A DNA stretch of 64,000 bases from Phycisphaerae bacterium (GTDB lineage Bacteria; Planctomycetota; Phycisphaerae; Phycisphaerales; UBA1924), in NCBI GenBank assembly GCA_016873295.1, contig VGXM01000013.1, forward strand, positions 1-64,000, read 5' to 3'. The notes beneath the pieces were generated by a model. The model saw nothing but the letters and a program-made list of their open reading frames with translations. It made no database searches and was not told the origin of the DNA. This document shows positions 28,752 to 37,461 of this stretch, in pieces. The first letter of the stretch is position 1. The number at the start of each line of letters is the position of its first letter. The position numbers and the translations under genes were made by a program.

Positions 28752-30421
28752 GGGTGGGCCCCCTCGGCGGCGTGCTCGGCGGGGGGCGCGAGCTCGACGG
28801 GGGGCCTGAACTTGGGCTTGCCGCGGGCCTCGGCGATCGTGGTCACGGTGCGCTCGACCGGGGCCTGCACGGCGTCGAGCACGGGCTTGGGGTAGACGCC
28901 CAGGAAGACGCACAGGGCCGCGATCGGGGCCAGGGCTCCGATCTCGCGCCGGGTGAGGTCGACGGGGAGGCCGGCGGCGCGGTGGGCGTCACCGGCGTGG
29001 TGGTCGGCGTGCGAGGCGTGCCCCGGGGGCTCGCGGAGCGTGCCGAAGACGACCTTGCCGACCATGTAGAGGAGGTAGATGGCGGCGATGATCATGCCCG
29101 TGCCGGCGACGGCGGCGACCCAGGGCCCGAGGGAGCCGCGGGTGCCGCCGACGGTCGAGTCGCCCGGCGTGGTGCCCCAGAGGCCGGCGCCCCAGGCGTC
29201 GGAGGCCTGGAAGGCGCCCATGAGGCAGAGGAACTCGCCGACGAAGCCGTTGAGGCCCGGGAGGCCCACGGAGGCCATGACGAAGAAGACGAGGAAGGTG
29301 GACCAGACGGGCATCCTGGCGCCCAGGCCCCCGATCTCCTTCATGGAGCGGGTGTGGTAGCGCTCGTACATCATGCCGATGAGGAGGAAGAGGGCGCCGG
29401 TGGAGAGCCCGTGGTTGAGCATGTAGAGGACCGAGCCGGTGACGCCCGCGTGGTTGAGGGCGAACATGCCGAGCATGCAGAAGCCCAGGTGGGCGACCGA
29501 GGAGTAGGCGACGAGCTTCTTGACGTCGGTCTGGACCCAGCAGACGAGCCCGCCGTAGATGATGCCGATGGTGCAGAGGACGGCGAGGGGGTAGGCGTAC
29601 TCGATGACGGCCTCGGGGGCGAAGGGGAGGACGAAGCGGTAGATGGCGTAGGTGCCGAGCTTGAGCAGGACGCCCGCGAGGATGACCGAGCCGGCGGTGG
29701 GCGCCTCGGTGTGGGCCAGGGGCAGCCAGGTGTGCAGGGGGAAGAGCGGGACCTTGACGGCAAAGCCCAGCAGCAGCGCCCCCAGGATCAGGGCCTGGAC
29801 GTGGGGCGGGAGGGTGCGTGCGGCGAGCTCGAGGGCGTCGATCTCGAAGGTCCACACGCCGCGGGTCTGGGCGTGGTGCCAGGCGACGTAGAGCAGGCCG
29901 GCGAGGGCGACGACCGAGCCGGTGAAGGTGAAGAGGAAGAACTTGGTGGCGGCCCGCATGCGGTTGGTGGAGCCGTAGAGGGCGATGAGCAGGAACATGG
30001 GGATGAGGGTGAACTCGAAGCAGATGTAGAAGAAGACGAGGTCGCGGGCGGCGAAGACGCCGATCATCGCGGCCTGGAGCACCATCATCCAGGCGTAGTA
30101 GGTCTTGACGCGCTCGGTGATCGCGGTCCACGAGGCCAGCACGCAGACGGGCCCGAGCACGGCGGTGAGCAGGACGAGCATCAGGGCGACGCTGTCGACG
30201 CCCAGCGAGAGGGTCAGGCCCAGGCCCGGGAGCCAGTCGACGCTCATGCCGAACTGGAACTGCCCGCCGAAACCCCAGTCGAATGCGAACGCCGCGAGGA
30301 TGGACAGGCCCAGGGTCGCGAGCATGCCGACGAGGGAGACGCGGGCGGCGGATCGCTCGGGCCCCACGGCGATGAAGAGCGCGAAGGCCAGCGGCACGAT
30401 GATCAGCGACGCGAGCATCAT
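28748..30421 (-). CDS. nuoM: NADH-quinone oxidoreductase subunit M
   Basis: 557 residues. Shows YICFEFTLIPMFLLI (conserved Glu), VKVPLFPLHTWLPLAHTEAPTAGS (Lys and the hallmark loop), VAYSSVAHLGF and GLPGLNGFVGEF. Two ATG codons in tandem at 30421 and 30418 are possible starts. It ends in a ~70-residue tail with a His-rich patch (HASHADHHAGDAH) before a further helix, an unusual metal-binding-like composition shared with nuoL. Overlaps nuoN by 4 nt and follows nuoL by 52 bp. Confidence 0.95.
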   Translation of the reverse strand: MMLASLIIVPLAFALFIAVGPERSAARVSLVGMLATLGLSILAAFAFDWGFGGQFQFGMSVDWLPGLGLTLSLGVDSVALMLVLLTAVLGPVCVLASWTAITERVKTYYAWMMVLQAAMIGVFAARDLVFFYICFEFTLIPMFLLIALYGSTNRMRAATKFFLFTFTGSVVALAGLLYVAWHHAQTRGVWTFEIDALELAARTLPPHVQALILGALLLGFAVKVPLFPLHTWLPLAHTEAPTAGSVILAGVLLKLGTYAIYRFVLPFAPEAVIEYAYPLAVLCTIGIIYGGLVCWVQTDVKKLVAYSSVAHLGFCMLGMFALNHAGVTGSVLYMLNHGLSTGALFLLIGMMYERYHTRSMKEIGGLGARMPVWSTFLVFFVMASVGLPGLNGFVGEFLCLMGAFQASDAWGAGLWGTTPGDSTVGGTRGSLGPWVAAVAGTGMIIAAIYLLYMVGKVVFGTLREPPGHASHADHHAGDAHRAAGLPVDLTRREIGALAPIAALCVFLGVYPKPVLDAVQAPVERTVTTIAEARGKPKFRPPVELAPPAEHAAEGAHP

Positions 30422-30473
30422 GCGCGGGGGCCTCGGGCGGGATCGGGTTGGCGGGTCGGAAGGGTCATCGGGG

Positions 30474-32753
30474 CTAGTTCAGGACGATGAGGACCAGGAG
30501 CAGGACGAGGGCGACGCCGCCGGCCATGCCCGCGGCGTAGCCGTGCAGCACGCCCGACTGGCTGGGGCGGAGGACTCGGCCGACGCGGGCGGGCAGGGCG
30601 CCCGCGGCGTCGACCAGCCCGTCGACCAGGAGCTTGTCGATCCAGCTGGAGACGTAGGCGATGCCGCGGAGCGGCTTGACGAGGAACCAGTCGTAGAGCT
30701 CGTCGACGTACCACTTGGCGCGGGCCCAGCGGGCGACGCGTCCCAGTCGCGGGGTGAGGGCGTCGGCGCGGCTGGTCGCCGCGGTGTCGCGCGACCCGAG
30801 GAAGAGCCCCTGCCAGCCCTTCGGGGCGTGGAGGAACGCGGCGACGGCGATGCCCGTCAGGCCCACCAGGGCCGAGACGAGGTACATGGCCGAGTGGCTG
30901 GTGATCCCGAGCAGGTTGAACTCGTGGGGCGAGTGGAAGGCGGCGGACGATCGCTCGATCATGCCGCCGACCCAGCCACCCTCCTCGGCGTGCGGGGTCT
31001 TGACGAAGTAGAGGGCGGCGGCGGCGATGGCGAGAAGGGCGCAGATCACCAGCGAGGCGTTGATGGCCCAGCCGGGCGGGTGCGGGTCGAACTCCTCGGT
31101 GGTGGGGTCGAAGTCCTTGCGGCCGTGGGCCCGGCGGGCGGCGACGCCGGTGAGCTCGGTGTGGGCGTGGTCGTGACCGTGCCCGTGGCCGTGCTGCTTG
31201 TGCCACTCGGCGAGCGTGGTGCCCTTGGGGTGGCGGCCGTGCTCGAGGAGGTGCTCGTCGTCGCCCGGCAGGTACTCGACGGGCCCGGTGAAGACGCGGA
31301 AGAAGGCGCGGAAGGTGTAGTAGGCGGTGAGGCCCGCGGTGAGCAGGAGGACCCAGGCGATGGCCTGCGGTGCCTCGATCATGCTCGCGGGGGTCGAGAA
31401 GCCCTGGGCGAGGATCATGTCCTTGCTGAAGAAGCCGGCGGTGCCGGGCACGCCGCTGAGGTTCAGCGACCCGACGAGCATGGCCAGCCCCACGATCCCG
31501 AAGCCCCGCATCCGGGCGACGCCCGAGAGCCGGCGGAGGTCGAGCTGCCCGCCGAAGCCGTGCATGACGGCGCCGACGGCGAGGAAGAGCGTGGCCTTGA
31601 AGAAGGCGTGGGTGAGCGTGTGGAACGCGGCGCCGGTGGGCGCCAGAAGCCCCAGCCCAGCGAACATGTATCCCAGCTGCGAGATGGTGGAGTAGCCCAT
31701 CACGCGCTTGATGTCGAAGATCGACATGCCGATCGTGGCGGACCACAGGGCCGTGATGGCCCCGCACCAGGCGACCAGCGAGAGGGCCATGTGGTCGTCG
31801 TCGGCGGCGTAGAGAGGGTACATGCGGGCGATGAGGAAGACGCCCGCGGTGACCATGGTGGCGGCGTGGATGAGGGCCGAGACCGGCGTCGGGCCTTCCA
31901 TCGCGTCCGGGAGCCACACGTAGAAGAAGACCTGGGCGCTCTTGCCGAAGGCGCCGGCCATGAGCAGGAGCGGGATGACGTCGGTGACCCAGGAGTCGGC
32001 GATCGGGGCGCCCTTGGCGTCGACGCCGGCCCGGATCATGGCGAAGAGCGGGTCGTACCCGAGCGTGCCGAAGGCGACGAAGGTGGCGAGCAGGCCCAGG
32101 ACCAGGCCCAGGTCGCCGATGCGGTTGACGATGAAGGCCTTCTTGGCCGCCGCGACGGCCACGGGCTTCTTGTAGAAGTAGCCGATGAGCAGGTAGGAGC
32201 AGAGGCCGACGCCCTCCCAGCCCAGGAACAGGAGGAGGAGGTTGTCGGCCATGACCAGGCAGCTCATGCTGAGCACGAAGATGTTGAAGGCGAAGAAGTA
32301 GCGGGCGTACCCGAGCCCCACGTCGTCGGCCATGTACTCGACCGAGTAGAGGGCGATCAGGGCCCCCAGCCCGGTGACGAAGAGCATCCAGAGCAGCGTG
32401 AGCGAATCGACGTAGAAGGCGAAGTTGCCGGTCAGGGCCTGCCCCGGCCCGTCGCCCCACTTGAAGGTGATCCACTCGAAGCCGTGGGCGATCTTGACGC
32501 CCGATTCGTGCCCGAGGTAGGTCAGCAGAACCGCGACAAAGGCGCCGGCCAGGCAGGCGACGCTGAAGTACCCGGGGATCTTGCTGCGGATCTTGAGCGG
32601 TCCCGAGAGCGCCGAGAAGAGCGCCGCCAGCACGCACAGGGCCGGGACCAGCATGAGCAGTTGCCCGCCGGGCGTCGCGGCGGCCCCCGAGTCGGCGTGG
32701 GCCGGCGGGGCCGCGGCGAGCGTGGGCAGGAGGTGCAGGGCCTGGTGCAGCAT
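30474..32753 (-). CDS. nuoL: NADH-quinone oxidoreductase subunit L
   Basis: 759 residues, longer than the typical 610-650. Core signatures: FLGWEGVGLCSYLLIGY, AFIVNRIGDLG, VWLPDAMEGPTPVSALIHAATMVTAGV and THAFFKATLFLAVGAVMH. The C-terminus carries the lateral helix (ARWARAKWYVDELYDWFLVKPLRG). An insertion near residues 510-545 is strongly His-rich (HKQHGHGHGHDHAHT), in the cytoplasmic segment before the final helices. The N-terminus has an extra Ala-rich segment. Part of the proton-pumping membrane arm; nuoK ends 10 bp upstream. Confidence 0.95.
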   Translation of the reverse strand: MLHQALHLLPTLAAAPPAHADSGAAATPGGQLLMLVPALCVLAALFSALSGPLKIRSKIPGYFSVACLAGAFVAVLLTYLGHESGVKIAHGFEWITFKWGDGPGQALTGNFAFYVDSLTLLWMLFVTGLGALIALYSVEYMADDVGLGYARYFFAFNIFVLSMSCLVMADNLLLLFLGWEGVGLCSYLLIGYFYKKPVAVAAAKKAFIVNRIGDLGLVLGLLATFVAFGTLGYDPLFAMIRAGVDAKGAPIADSWVTDVIPLLLMAGAFGKSAQVFFYVWLPDAMEGPTPVSALIHAATMVTAGVFLIARMYPLYAADDDHMALSLVAWCGAITALWSATIGMSIFDIKRVMGYSTISQLGYMFAGLGLLAPTGAAFHTLTHAFFKATLFLAVGAVMHGFGGQLDLRRLSGVARMRGFGIVGLAMLVGSLNLSGVPGTAGFFSKDMILAQGFSTPASMIEAPQAIAWVLLLTAGLTAYYTFRAFFRVFTGPVEYLPGDDEHLLEHGRHPKGTTLAEWHKQHGHGHGHDHAHTELTGVAARRAHGRKDFDPTTEEFDPHPPGWAINASLVICALLAIAAAALYFVKTPHAEEGGWVGGMIERSSAAFHSPHEFNLLGITSHSAMYLVSALVGLTGIAVAAFLHAPKGWQGLFLGSRDTAATSRADALTPRLGRVARWARAKWYVDELYDWFLVKPLRGIAYVSSWIDKLLVDGLVDAAGALPARVGRVLRPSQSGVLHGYAAGMAGGVALVLLLVLIVLN

Positions 32754-32763
32754 CGGTCCGGGG

Positions 32764-33117
32764 CTATCCCTTCATCTCGGTCCACTCGTCCGCGCTGAGC
32801 GTCTCACGCTTGCGGAAGAGCAGGACGACCAGGGCCAGGGCCATGGCGGCCTCGGCGGCGGCGACCGTCAGGATGAAGATCACGAACGTCTGGCCCGAGA
32901 AGTCCAGGTGGTATCGACCGAAGGCGACCAGCGCGATGCCCGCGGCCTGGAACATCAGCTCCGTGCACAGGAACATGATGATCAGGTTGCGGCGCGTCAG
33001 GAACCCGATCAGCCCGACGGTGAACATCGCCGCGGAGACGAACAGGTAGTGGGCGAGCGTGACGGCGGGGAAGGCCGCGGGCCAGCCCTGCTGGGCGAGC
33101 GTGAGGGCGTCGCTCAT
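32764..33117 (-). CDS. nuoK: NADH-quinone oxidoreductase subunit K
   Basis: 117 residues, slightly above the usual ~100 because of N-terminal residues. Three membrane helices; helix 2 has the conserved Glu (IIMFLCTELMFQAAG) and helix 3 a second Glu (VAAAEAAMALALVVLLFR). Its ATG overlaps the nuoJ TGA (ATGA), showing coupling. It forms part of the E-channel linking quinone chemistry to the antiporter subunits. Confidence 0.94.
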   Translation of the reverse strand: MSDALTLAQQGWPAAFPAVTLAHYLFVSAAMFTVGLIGFLTRRNLIIMFLCTELMFQAAGIALVAFGRYHLDFSGQTFVIFILTVAAAEAAMALALVVLLFRKRETLSADEWTEMKG

Positions 33118-34076
33118 CGGACGGCCCCTCCCGCGTCGGCGAGCTGGTGGGCCCGCCGGCGCTTGAGTTCCTCGTCGTGCTCGACCTGCTTTCGGCTGAG
33201 GACGACGGCCCCGAGCATGGCCATGAGCAGGATCACGCCGGCGATCTCGATCGATCCGGGGTGGTCCTCGAGCAGGCTGAAGCCCAGGCCCTCGACGTTG
33301 GAGAGTTCAAGGCCGTCGGGCATGGGGGCCCAGGTGCGCGAGCCGTCGGGGCCCTCGATCTGGACGGTGCGATCGGACCAGTTGATGACCGGGTCGCCGA
33401 GGGAGGAGCGGGCGAGCGCCCCGCCGCCCTTGAGGCAACCGGCGTCGCGCAAGGATTGTTCGATCTTGCGGGGGAGTTGGGCCAGGCGGGTCTGCGATGG
33501 GTCGGCGGCGGGCGCGGGCGGGAGCTGGGCCCCGCCGCCCAGCAGCATCGCGGTGAGGACCCCGAGGACCACGAACCCGGCGGTGGTGGCGGCGATGGGC
33601 TCGCGGCTGACGGTGTCGTACTCGGCGAGCAGGTGCTCCTTGCCGGCCTCCGGGGCCTGCGTCGCGAGCATGATCACGAACAGGTAGGTGATGATGATGG
33701 CCCCGGCGTAGATGATGATCAGGGCGAAGGCCATGAACTCCGCCGACAGGAGCAGGAAGAGCCCCGCCGAGGCCAGGACCGTGAGGATGAAATACAGAGC
33801 GGCGTAGACGGGGCGGGGGTGGGTGATGACACGCAGGGCCGCGCCCAGGGCGACGGCTGCGAAGACGTAGAAGAAGAGGTTGGGCGCGGCGTCGGGCCCG
33901 CCCTGGCGTGCCGCTCGGAGCGACAGCACCAGCACGATGAGCCCCCCCGCCACCGCCGCGATGATGCCGCCCACCAGTTGGGGGCTTACACCCCGGCGGG
34001 GCAAGGCCATGCAGACGCCCACGGCCCCGAGGGCGATGACCAGGTACAGGACGATGGGGTTGGTGAGCAGGTCCAC
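33114..34076 (-). CDS. nuoJ: NADH-quinone oxidoreductase subunit J
   Basis: 320 residues from GTG at 34076 (VDLLTNPIVLYLVIALGAVG, a membrane helix). No good ATG lies upstream, and the longer open frame has no family character. The NuoJ core is HPRPVYAALYFILTVLASAGLFLLLSAEF ... IIIYAGAIIITYLFVIML, with the pi-bulge helix 3. A ~100-residue loop precedes the last helix (SIEIAGVILLMAMLGAVVLS); this insertion and two extra N-terminal helices make it longer than the ~180 residues of E. coli NuoJ. First gene of the cluster; no nuoH or nuoI upstream. Confidence 0.88.
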   Translation of the reverse strand: MDLLTNPIVLYLVIALGAVGVCMALPRRGVSPQLVGGIIAAVAGGLIVLVLSLRAARQGGPDAAPNLFFYVFAAVALGAALRVITHPRPVYAALYFILTVLASAGLFLLLSAEFMAFALIIIYAGAIIITYLFVIMLATQAPEAGKEHLLAEYDTVSREPIAATTAGFVVLGVLTAMLLGGGAQLPPAPAADPSQTRLAQLPRKIEQSLRDAGCLKGGGALARSSLGDPVINWSDRTVQIEGPDGSRTWAPMPDGLELSNVEGLGFSLLEDHPGSIEIAGVILLMAMLGAVVLSRKQVEHDEELKRRRAHQLADAGGAVR

Positions 34077-34280
34077 GGGAGGGGTGGGTCGGCGCGATCG
34101 GAGCGACGGGCCCACGGGCCCGCCTGAGGCGGTCAGGATAGAGACCCGCACGCCGACCTTCAACCCCCGAAGGGCAGCCCGGCGACCGCCACCGGACCTG
34201 AGTTGTTCAGTGGCCCGGACGTGCCTCTGGAAAAAAAAAAACGAGTGGACGAGTGTGCAATTGCGTGGCATATTCAGGGT
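34077..34280. other. Divergent promoter region with an A12-type tract
   Basis: The gap between nuoJ (minus) and the PEP-CTERM-like gene (plus). It contains a long A tract near 34231-34242, exceptional in this GC-rich DNA, then an AT-richer stretch. CATATT at 34269-34274 lies 6 nt before the ATG at 34281, in the register seen at other genes. Confidence 0.45.
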
Positions 34281-35018
34281 ATGAAGACCATGGGGTACCG
34301 AAGCCAGGGGGTTTGGACGGGCGGGTCGGTATCGCGCCGCGTGGCCCACGCGGGCGTGGCGGCGGGGCTCCTGTTGACCCTCGGACCCCACCACGCGCAC
34401 GCCGTGTTCATCGACGACTTCAACGGGCCATGGTTCGAACCGCACTGGACGACCATCCCGCCGCCGGGCGACTGGCGCTACGACTTCTTCGGCCAACGCC
34501 TGAACGTGCGCCAGATCGCCGCGAAGGGGAGTTGGCCGTTCGACCCGGTAGTGTGGATGATCGCCCCCTTGGGCCAGACCTACATCGATCCGGAGGTGAG
34601 AATCGTGTTTGGGTTCGACGGATCGCCAAGGGCACGGCGCATAGACGCACACTTCTCCCCTAATGCACGCATTGCACTCTACCAGGACGCCTCGGGCACA
34701 ACGACGTTTCTAGCGGCCGGGTTCGGTATCTTTGAGATGCGAAACCTGGTAGGAAGCGGCCCATTTGACGTCAGAATGTTGAGGGCCAGCGCAATGACCC
34801 TCGTTTTCGTGAACGGGTCAGAACTCATCCGTTTGCCCGGCGTGGGTGGCAACCAGGTACGGCAGGTTCAACTGCTATTCACCGGCCCGCGGTTTGCGCA
34901 GCTCGGACCTGTGTACGTCGATCATGTCAGCGTGATCCCATGTCTCCCGACCACATGTCTGCTTGCGCTCGGTTTGCTCGCGGGCCACCGCCGGCGGCGC
35001 GCCTTGTCGCCTGTGTGA
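34281..35018 (+). CDS. Secreted protein with PEP-CTERM-like sorting tail
   Basis: 245 residues. N-terminal signal peptide (VAAGLLLTLGPHHAHA). A lectin/jelly-roll-like beta domain follows (FIDDFNGPWFEPHWTTIPP ... VQLLFTGPR ... VYVDHVSV), similar to laminin-G-like sugar-binding folds in layout only. The end VIPCLPTTCLLALGLLAG-HRRRR has the PEP-CTERM layout: short Pro-containing motif, hydrophobic helix, Arg cluster. That marks it for exosortase-type sorting, though the motif is CLP rather than PEP. The middle part uses more A/T-ending codons than neighbours. The next gene, 45 bp on, is an oxidase. Confidence 0.7.
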   Translation: MKTMGYRSQGVWTGGSVSRRVAHAGVAAGLLLTLGPHHAHAVFIDDFNGPWFEPHWTTIPPPGDWRYDFFGQRLNVRQIAAKGSWPFDPVVWMIAPLGQTYIDPEVRIVFGFDGSPRARRIDAHFSPNARIALYQDASGTTTFLAAGFGIFEMRNLVGSGPFDVRMLRASAMTLVFVNGSELIRLPGVGGNQVRQVQLLFTGPRFAQLGPVYVDHVSVIPCLPTTCLLALGLLAGHRRRRALSPV

Positions 35019-35063
35019 TCACCGACGCGCGTTTCGGCTGTTCCGCCGGTCAAGGAGCACAAC

Positions 35064-36744
35064 ATGCCTGGCTCGTGGGAGATTCCAAACCCGTGGCGGC
35101 TCCAGTACTTCGGTCCGTTCGCCAACGGGAGCGGCGCCGTGCGCGTCATCCACGCCGCCCTCTGGTACAACCCGGAGTTCGGCGCGGCGTGCCGAGTCCT
35201 GGGCTTCGAACAGGGGCTGTTCGTCCGGTGGGAGACGCCCACGGTGTACCTGTGGAACCCCGCTTCGGCGCCGCTCACGGGCGACGTCCCGCAGTACTTC
35301 ACCGTTGTTCCCAACCGCCGAACCAACCTCTTCTGCGCCGGGCACGCCCACCTGGGCGACGGCTCGGTGCTCTTCGCCAACGGGCAGTTCTGGGAGATCG
35401 GAGCCGAGGGGTCGAACCAGCCCTGCACGCGCAACTCGGACATCTTCAACGTCGCGCAGCCCGAGTGGAACGTCCCGAACCCGCCGGGGTATGTCCAACT
35501 CCCCCGCTGGTACCCCACCCTGGTGCGCGAGGGCGCGGGTGACGTCTTCGTCTTCTCCGGGCTCCGGCGGAACATCGCGCCGCGGGGCTACGTGCGCCCC
35601 GTCGAGGTCTTCCGCGCCGCGGCACGCGCGTACGAGCTGCTCCCGGCGCCGGCCGACCTGCCGCTGGACCAGGAGCCGTACGGCTTCTTCTACCTCTGTC
35701 CCAACGGGCCCGTCTTCTTCGCGGGGGGCGAATCCAAGACCGCGTGGCTCTCGCGCCCCACCACGTCGGGGCAGTACACGTGGCTCGCGACCGAGCCGAA
35801 CGACGAGCACGAGGAGTATTGGCACTGCACGAGCGTGATGTACGAGCCGGGGCTGGTGCTCAAAATTGGGGGGGCACGCGACGGGAGGCGTGGGCGACGC
35901 GACGGACAAGGTCTCCTTCATCGACGTGCGCGAGGTGTACAACCAGCCGCCGCCCCCGCAGCCTCCGGCGCTGCCGGCGTGGGGCCTGCGCGCGCCGTTG
36001 GCGCCGATCCCGAACACGTCGCCGCCGCAGCCCGGGATCAGGATGAACGCGACGGCGCTCCCGCTGCCCGAGGGGAGCGTGGCGGTGGTGGGCGGGAATC
36101 GCCGCCTGGTGCAGGTCGGCCCTGACATTCGCATGGCGGACGGCGTGCGCTACGCCGAGTTCTTCGACCCGCGCGACGCCAGCCCCACCGCGCTGCGCTA
36201 TCGCTCGGACGAGTTGCCGCCCATTGGCCCCGGTACTGAAGAGGCATCACGTGCCTACCACTCCATTGCGATTCTGCTCGACGATGCCAGGATCCTCGTC
36301 GCTGGCGGCGACCCGGTTTCGACGGACGCCTTGGCTGAGCCCTTTTACCGCACCTATCGCCTCCTTCGCCCGCCGTACTTTGACGGCAACCCCAGTCGCC
36401 CACGGATTGACCCGGGCCTGCCCTTTGAGATGCAGTATGGCGGACAATACGAGTTCACGTACTCGTGGACAGGCACGCCGCCCGCACAGGAGACGATGGA
36501 AGCGAGCCTGACCGGGTTCGGCTCCGTCACGCACGGGTTCGATCAGGGCGGGCGATTCGTCCCACTGGCACTGGTCGTCGTCGGCGACCCCTCAGCCCGG
36601 AGACTGCGCGTGACGCTGCCGTCGAACCCGAACCTGGCCCCGCCGGGGCCTTTCATGCTGTGGCTGGTGTCGAAGCACAACCCGCCGCTGGGCGCCCGGG
36701 GGGTGCCTTGCGAGCGAGCCCACAAGTTGATCCTGCGTGCCTGA
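35064..36744 (+). pseudogene. Galactose-oxidase-like copper radical oxidase, interrupted by a +1 frameshift
   Basis: AAGGAG at 35052-35057 sets the ATG at 35064. The frame reads to Gly270, then a run of seven G (35868-35874) shifts it; with six G it continues without a stop to 36744, giving 559 residues. The restored protein has a kelch-type propeller and a C-terminal galactose-oxidase-like (DUF1929) domain. All five copper/radical-site positions can be matched: FCAGH Cys91, RWYPT Tyr150, AYHS Tyr398-His399 and THGFDQ His490. No signal peptide is seen. Either a sequencing error, a phase-variable tract or a recent pseudogene. Unrepaired, the first product stops at 36125 without the Tyr-His and last His. 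Confidence 0.8.
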
Positions 36745-36753
36745 TGCGCCCGC

Positions 36754-36759
36754 TACAGT
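36754..36759 (+). promoter_or_regulatory. -10-like box TACAGT, 6 nt before pgsA
   Basis: TACAGT is followed by GATCGG and the GTG start at 36766. No Shine-Dalgarno. Confidence 0.42.
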
Positions 36760-36765
36760 GATCGG

Positions 36766-37446
36766 GTGCTTGGCACTCGGACACGGCAGGCCATCCCCAA
36801 CGCCCTGACGCTGGCGCGGTTTGCGCTCACGGCGGTGTTCGTGGTAATCGTCACCCTGGCTCCCGAGGAGCGCGCGGGGCTGGCGCGAACGTGCCTGATC
36901 GCCGCGGGGCTGTTCGTGGTGGCGGCCATCACCGACGCGCTCGACGGGTTCCTGGCCCGGCGGTGGAACGTCATCTCCACGTTCGGGCGGGTGATGGACC
37001 CCGTGGCGGACAAGGTGCTGGTGATCGGGGCGTTGATCCTGCTGGCCGGTCCGACGTTCCGCGTCGAGGGACCGGGCGGGGCGTACCAGGTCTCGGGCGT
37101 CGAAGCGTGGATGGTCGTGGTGGTGCTGGCCCGGGAACTGGTCGTCACCAGCATCCGGGCGGTGCTGGAGAGCCAGGGGACGAAGTTCGGGGCCGACGCC
37201 GCGGGCAAGGCCAAGATGGTCCTGCAATCGGTGGTCACGCCCCTGGTGCTGGTGCTGATCGGCGTGGCGTGGCCCGAGCCGGGGACGTGGGGGCGGTGGA
37301 TCGTGCTGGTCGGCGTGTGGGCGATGGTGCTGGCGACGCTGGTGTCCGGGCTGCCGTACCTGGTGAGGGCGACGCGGACGGGGCGACTGAGCGGCGGCTC
37401 TGAAGAGAGGAGGACAGGCGGGACGCCTGTCCCACCCAACACTTGA
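36766..37446 (+). CDS. pgsA: CDP-diacylglycerol-glycerol-3-phosphate 3-phosphatidyltransferase
   Basis: 226 residues from GTG at 36766. The CDP-alcohol phosphotransferase motif is complete: DALDGFLARRWNVISTFGRVMD-PVAD (D-x2-D-G-x2-A-R ... G-x3-D-x3-D). About five or six membrane helices. It makes phosphatidylglycerol-phosphate at the inner membrane. The next gene, pgpA, removes the phosphate, so the pair makes phosphatidylglycerol. The last ~15 residues (RRTGGTPVPPNT) come from a dispersed palindrome that has entered the 3' end and replaced or extended the original tail. Confidence 0.92.
   Translation: MLGTRTRQAIPNALTLARFALTAVFVVIVTLAPEERAGLARTCLIAAGLFVVAAITDALDGFLARRWNVISTFGRVMDPVADKVLVIGALILLAGPTFRVEGPGGAYQVSGVEAWMVVVVLARELVVTSIRAVLESQGTKFGADAAGKAKMVLQSVVTPLVLVLIGVAWPEPGTWGRWIVLVGVWAMVLATLVSGLPYLVRATRTGRLSGGSEERRTGGTPVPPNT
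37412..37433. repeat. Dispersed palindrome (ACAGGC...GCCTGT family), copy 1
   Basis: GGACAGGCG and CGCCTGTCC arms around a short loop, followed by CACCCAAC. It lies in frame at the end of pgsA and codes for TGGTPVPP. A near-identical copy occurs at 40841. Confidence 0.7.
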
Positions 37447-37461
37447 AGAAGGCGGGCGCGG

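Noticed and set aside
28754-32798. Plus-strand frames of 578 and 897 codons opposite nuoM and nuoL
   Set aside because: Shadows of strongly conserved nuo genes in GC-rich DNA.
35866-36744. Independent gene for the C-terminal half of the oxidase
   Set aside because: Its only starts are inside the G7 tract with no ribosome site, and it continues the upstream propeller exactly.
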